IMG/VR virus record: IMGVR_UViG_3300043409_002305
Location: 1 to 51,158 of that record
DNA length: 51,158 bases
Source: a virus
Direction: 5' to 3' (one strand)
The position numbers and the translations under genes were made by a program. The notes under the pieces were generated by a model. The model saw only the letters and a program-made list of their open reading frames with translations. It was not told where the DNA came from and ran no database searches. Below, piece by piece: positions 50,505 to 51,158 of this stretch (positions are counted from its first letter, which is position 1; every line of letters begins with the position of its first letter).

Positions 50505-50530
50505 GGGGCCCCACGTGGGGCCCCTTTTTT
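50505..50530 (+). terminator. Intrinsic terminator reading + strand
   Basis: GGGGCCCCAC followed by GTGGGGCCCC (50505-50524) is a perfect 20-base palindrome, directly followed by six T on the + strand (50525-50530). On the - strand no T run follows, so it works in the + direction only. No + strand gene lies just before it; it may stop antisense transcripts or end a small RNA. Confidence 0.75.
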
Positions 50531-50540
50531 CTTACAAAAA

Positions 50541-50578
50541 GTCAAACAATTGACTCTTACATCGTGAAAATTTTATGG
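50541..50578 (+). promoter_or_regulatory. GTCAA-4-TTGAC dyad with possible + promoter
   Basis: GTCAA (50541-50545) and TTGAC (50550-50554) are perfect inverted arms with four bases between. TTGACT at 50550-50555 could be a -35 box with TTATGG 17 bases on, but that -10 is poor. A repressor site is as likely as a promoter. Confidence 0.35.
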
Positions 50579-50597
50579 GGTGGGGGTATGCTTTTGG

Positions 50598-50683
50598 CGG
50601 CGCTACGAAAACCACGTCGCTGTTGTGGTTATGTTTCTGACGGCGCTACGAAAACCATGACAGCGACGTGGTTATGTTTCTGA
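50598..50683. repeat. Two adjacent 43-bp tandem repeats with inverted cores
   Basis: Copies at 50598-50640 and 50641-50683 share the same first 17 and last 15 bases or so. In each, arms of aacca/tggtt frame a core of about 11 bases; the core of the second copy is close to the reverse complement of the first. As a result 50610-50622 and 50661-50673 form a perfect 13-bp inverted repeat. Likely roles are regulator binding or origin iterons. No gene is seen here. Confidence 0.7.
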
Positions 50684-50748
50684 AAGTGGCGGGGATTTGT
50701 TTGGATTCGTGTTGGTACCAACGACGCCACACATTGCCCCAAAGTGGG

Positions 50749-50784
50749 CCCCGCCCCCCGGTACCCCTGACCCACCCCCCACCC
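50749..50784 (-). other. G-quadruplex-capable tract (G runs on - strand)
   Basis: The + strand has six C runs of 3-6 bases (50749-50752, 50754-50759, 50764-50767, 50771-50773, 50775-50780, 50782-50784) separated by 1-4 bases. The - strand therefore fits the G3-N1-7 quadruplex rule several times over. It lies in the noncoding region before the + strand gene and could mark an origin or a transcription pause. Confidence 0.55.
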
Positions 50785-50830
50785 TGGCCTGACGCGCTGC
50801 CAAGCCCCCAGGGAAGTCCCATATACCCCC

Positions 50831-50893
50831 ATATTGCATAATATATCTGTCGTTGGGCATGGTGCCCACCGGCAACGTGGACGTTTTGTCCAC
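50831..50893 (+). promoter_or_regulatory. AT-rich leader region with dyads before the + strand gene
   Basis: An AT-rich patch holds ATATT/AATAT arms (50831-50844) and a -10-like CATAAT (50837-50842), with no good -35. Downstream, GGGCA/TGCCC (50855-50867) and GTGGAC/GTCCAC (50877-50893) can fold as leader hairpins just before the aggag site at 50901-50905. This is the best place for the early promoter and leader, but it is weakly supported. Confidence 0.4.
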
Positions 50894-50913
50894 ATACGTT
50901 AGGAGTAACCATC

Positions 50914-51158
50914 ATGTCTAATTCCCTCGCAGCATTGGTTCGTACCGCAATCCAGTCGGCGTTTAAGTACGCTGCGGACATAGAAAACATCAAAGCCAAA
51001 GTGGCCGAATTGGGGATCGATCGCGCAGCGTATCGGGCGGCGATTGTGCCGGTTGTCGAGGAACAGTACGGGGTGAAAGCGGTGGAGACAAACCGCGGTA
51101 CGTGGAGTTTCGCGCGCGGTAGCGCTGCGGAACAGGCACACAAACGTCTTGTGGCCGA
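50914..51158 (+). CDS. Hypothetical early protein, cut by window end
   Basis: A partial gene of 81 full codons starts MSNSLAALVRTAIQSAFKYA. ATG 50914 follows aggag at 50901-50905 with an eight-base gap. The sequence includes YRAAIVPVVEEQYGVKAVET and RGTWSFARGSAAEQAHKRLV, a pattern I recall from small early phage proteins that end soon after GSAA. It has no stop before the window ends. If the window is circular, the frame continues through position 1 into the open frame of the 59-274 gene. Confidence 0.7.
   Translation, partial: MSNSLAALVRTAIQSAFKYAADIENIKAKVAELGIDRAAYRAAIVPVVEEQYGVKAVETNRGTWSFARGSAAEQAHKRLVA

Noticed and set aside
50416-50512. Possible tRNA or tRNA-like attachment site
   Set aside because: No T-loop, CCA end or cloverleaf can be drawn; only simple hairpins are present.
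50423-50683. 86-residue + strand frame in the control region
   Set aside because: It runs through the terminator hairpin and the tandem repeat, and has no credible ribosome site or family pattern.
1-51158. CRISPR array, integrase, transposase or tRNA genes
   Set aside because: I looked for regularly spaced direct repeats, tyrosine/serine recombinase motifs and tRNA landmarks and saw none; the Cas4-like gene stands alone.

Overview
The window reads as an essentially complete genome of a podovirus-like tailed phage. It has a family A DNA polymerase, a primase-helicase, terminase, portal, scaffold, HK97-type capsid protein, short-tail and ejection-protein genes, and a lysis cassette. There is no integrase, no repressor-type lysogeny module, no tape measure or tail sheath, and no phage RNA polymerase. 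High GC and the style of the small early genes suggest a Gram-negative, probably Burkholderiales (betaproteobacterial), host. That host call is inference; the Rz/Rz1 pair and the lipoprotein signal support a Gram-negative host more directly.

Layout. Positions 59-12608 (+ strand) hold about 21 tightly overlapping early genes: small accessory proteins, VRR-NUC and Cas4-like nucleases, DNA polymerase, a small metalloprotease-like protein, an HNH-like protein, an SNF2 helicase, and an ssDNA-binding-like pair behind an internal promoter. They end with a 959-residue primase-helicase. The early block meets the late block tail to tail at 12571-12608. Positions 12571-50403 (- strand, read right to left) hold the late genes: terminase small and large subunits, portal, GroES-like co-chaperonin, scaffold, head proteins, major capsid protein (followed by two strong terminators), fibre and neck proteins, accessory genes (YiiX-like peptidase, DUF5658 membrane protein), repeat-rich fibres, an SGNH-hydrolase lipoprotein, lysis genes (coiled-coil/TM protein, holin, SAR endolysin, Rz/Rz1), a tail hub protein, and four large ejection-type proteins. 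The last is a giant polyvalent protein of about 2588 residues when a one-base frameshift is repaired.

Positions 50404-50913 are a divergent control region. It holds a late promoter on the - strand, a +-oriented intrinsic terminator, dyads, a 43-bp tandem repeat with an inverted core, a C-run tract able to form a G-quadruplex on the - strand, and an AT-rich patch before a + strand gene that runs off the window end. The right-hand gene is in frame with the first open frame at the left end, so the sequence may be circular or circularly permuted.

How the genes work together: early genes copy and process DNA using host RNA polymerase. The late operon builds and fills the head; neck, tail and fibre proteins attach; ejection proteins are packaged; and the lysis cassette opens the three envelope layers. 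Functions with named motifs are well supported. Many small and structural calls rest on family resemblance recalled from memory and were not searched.
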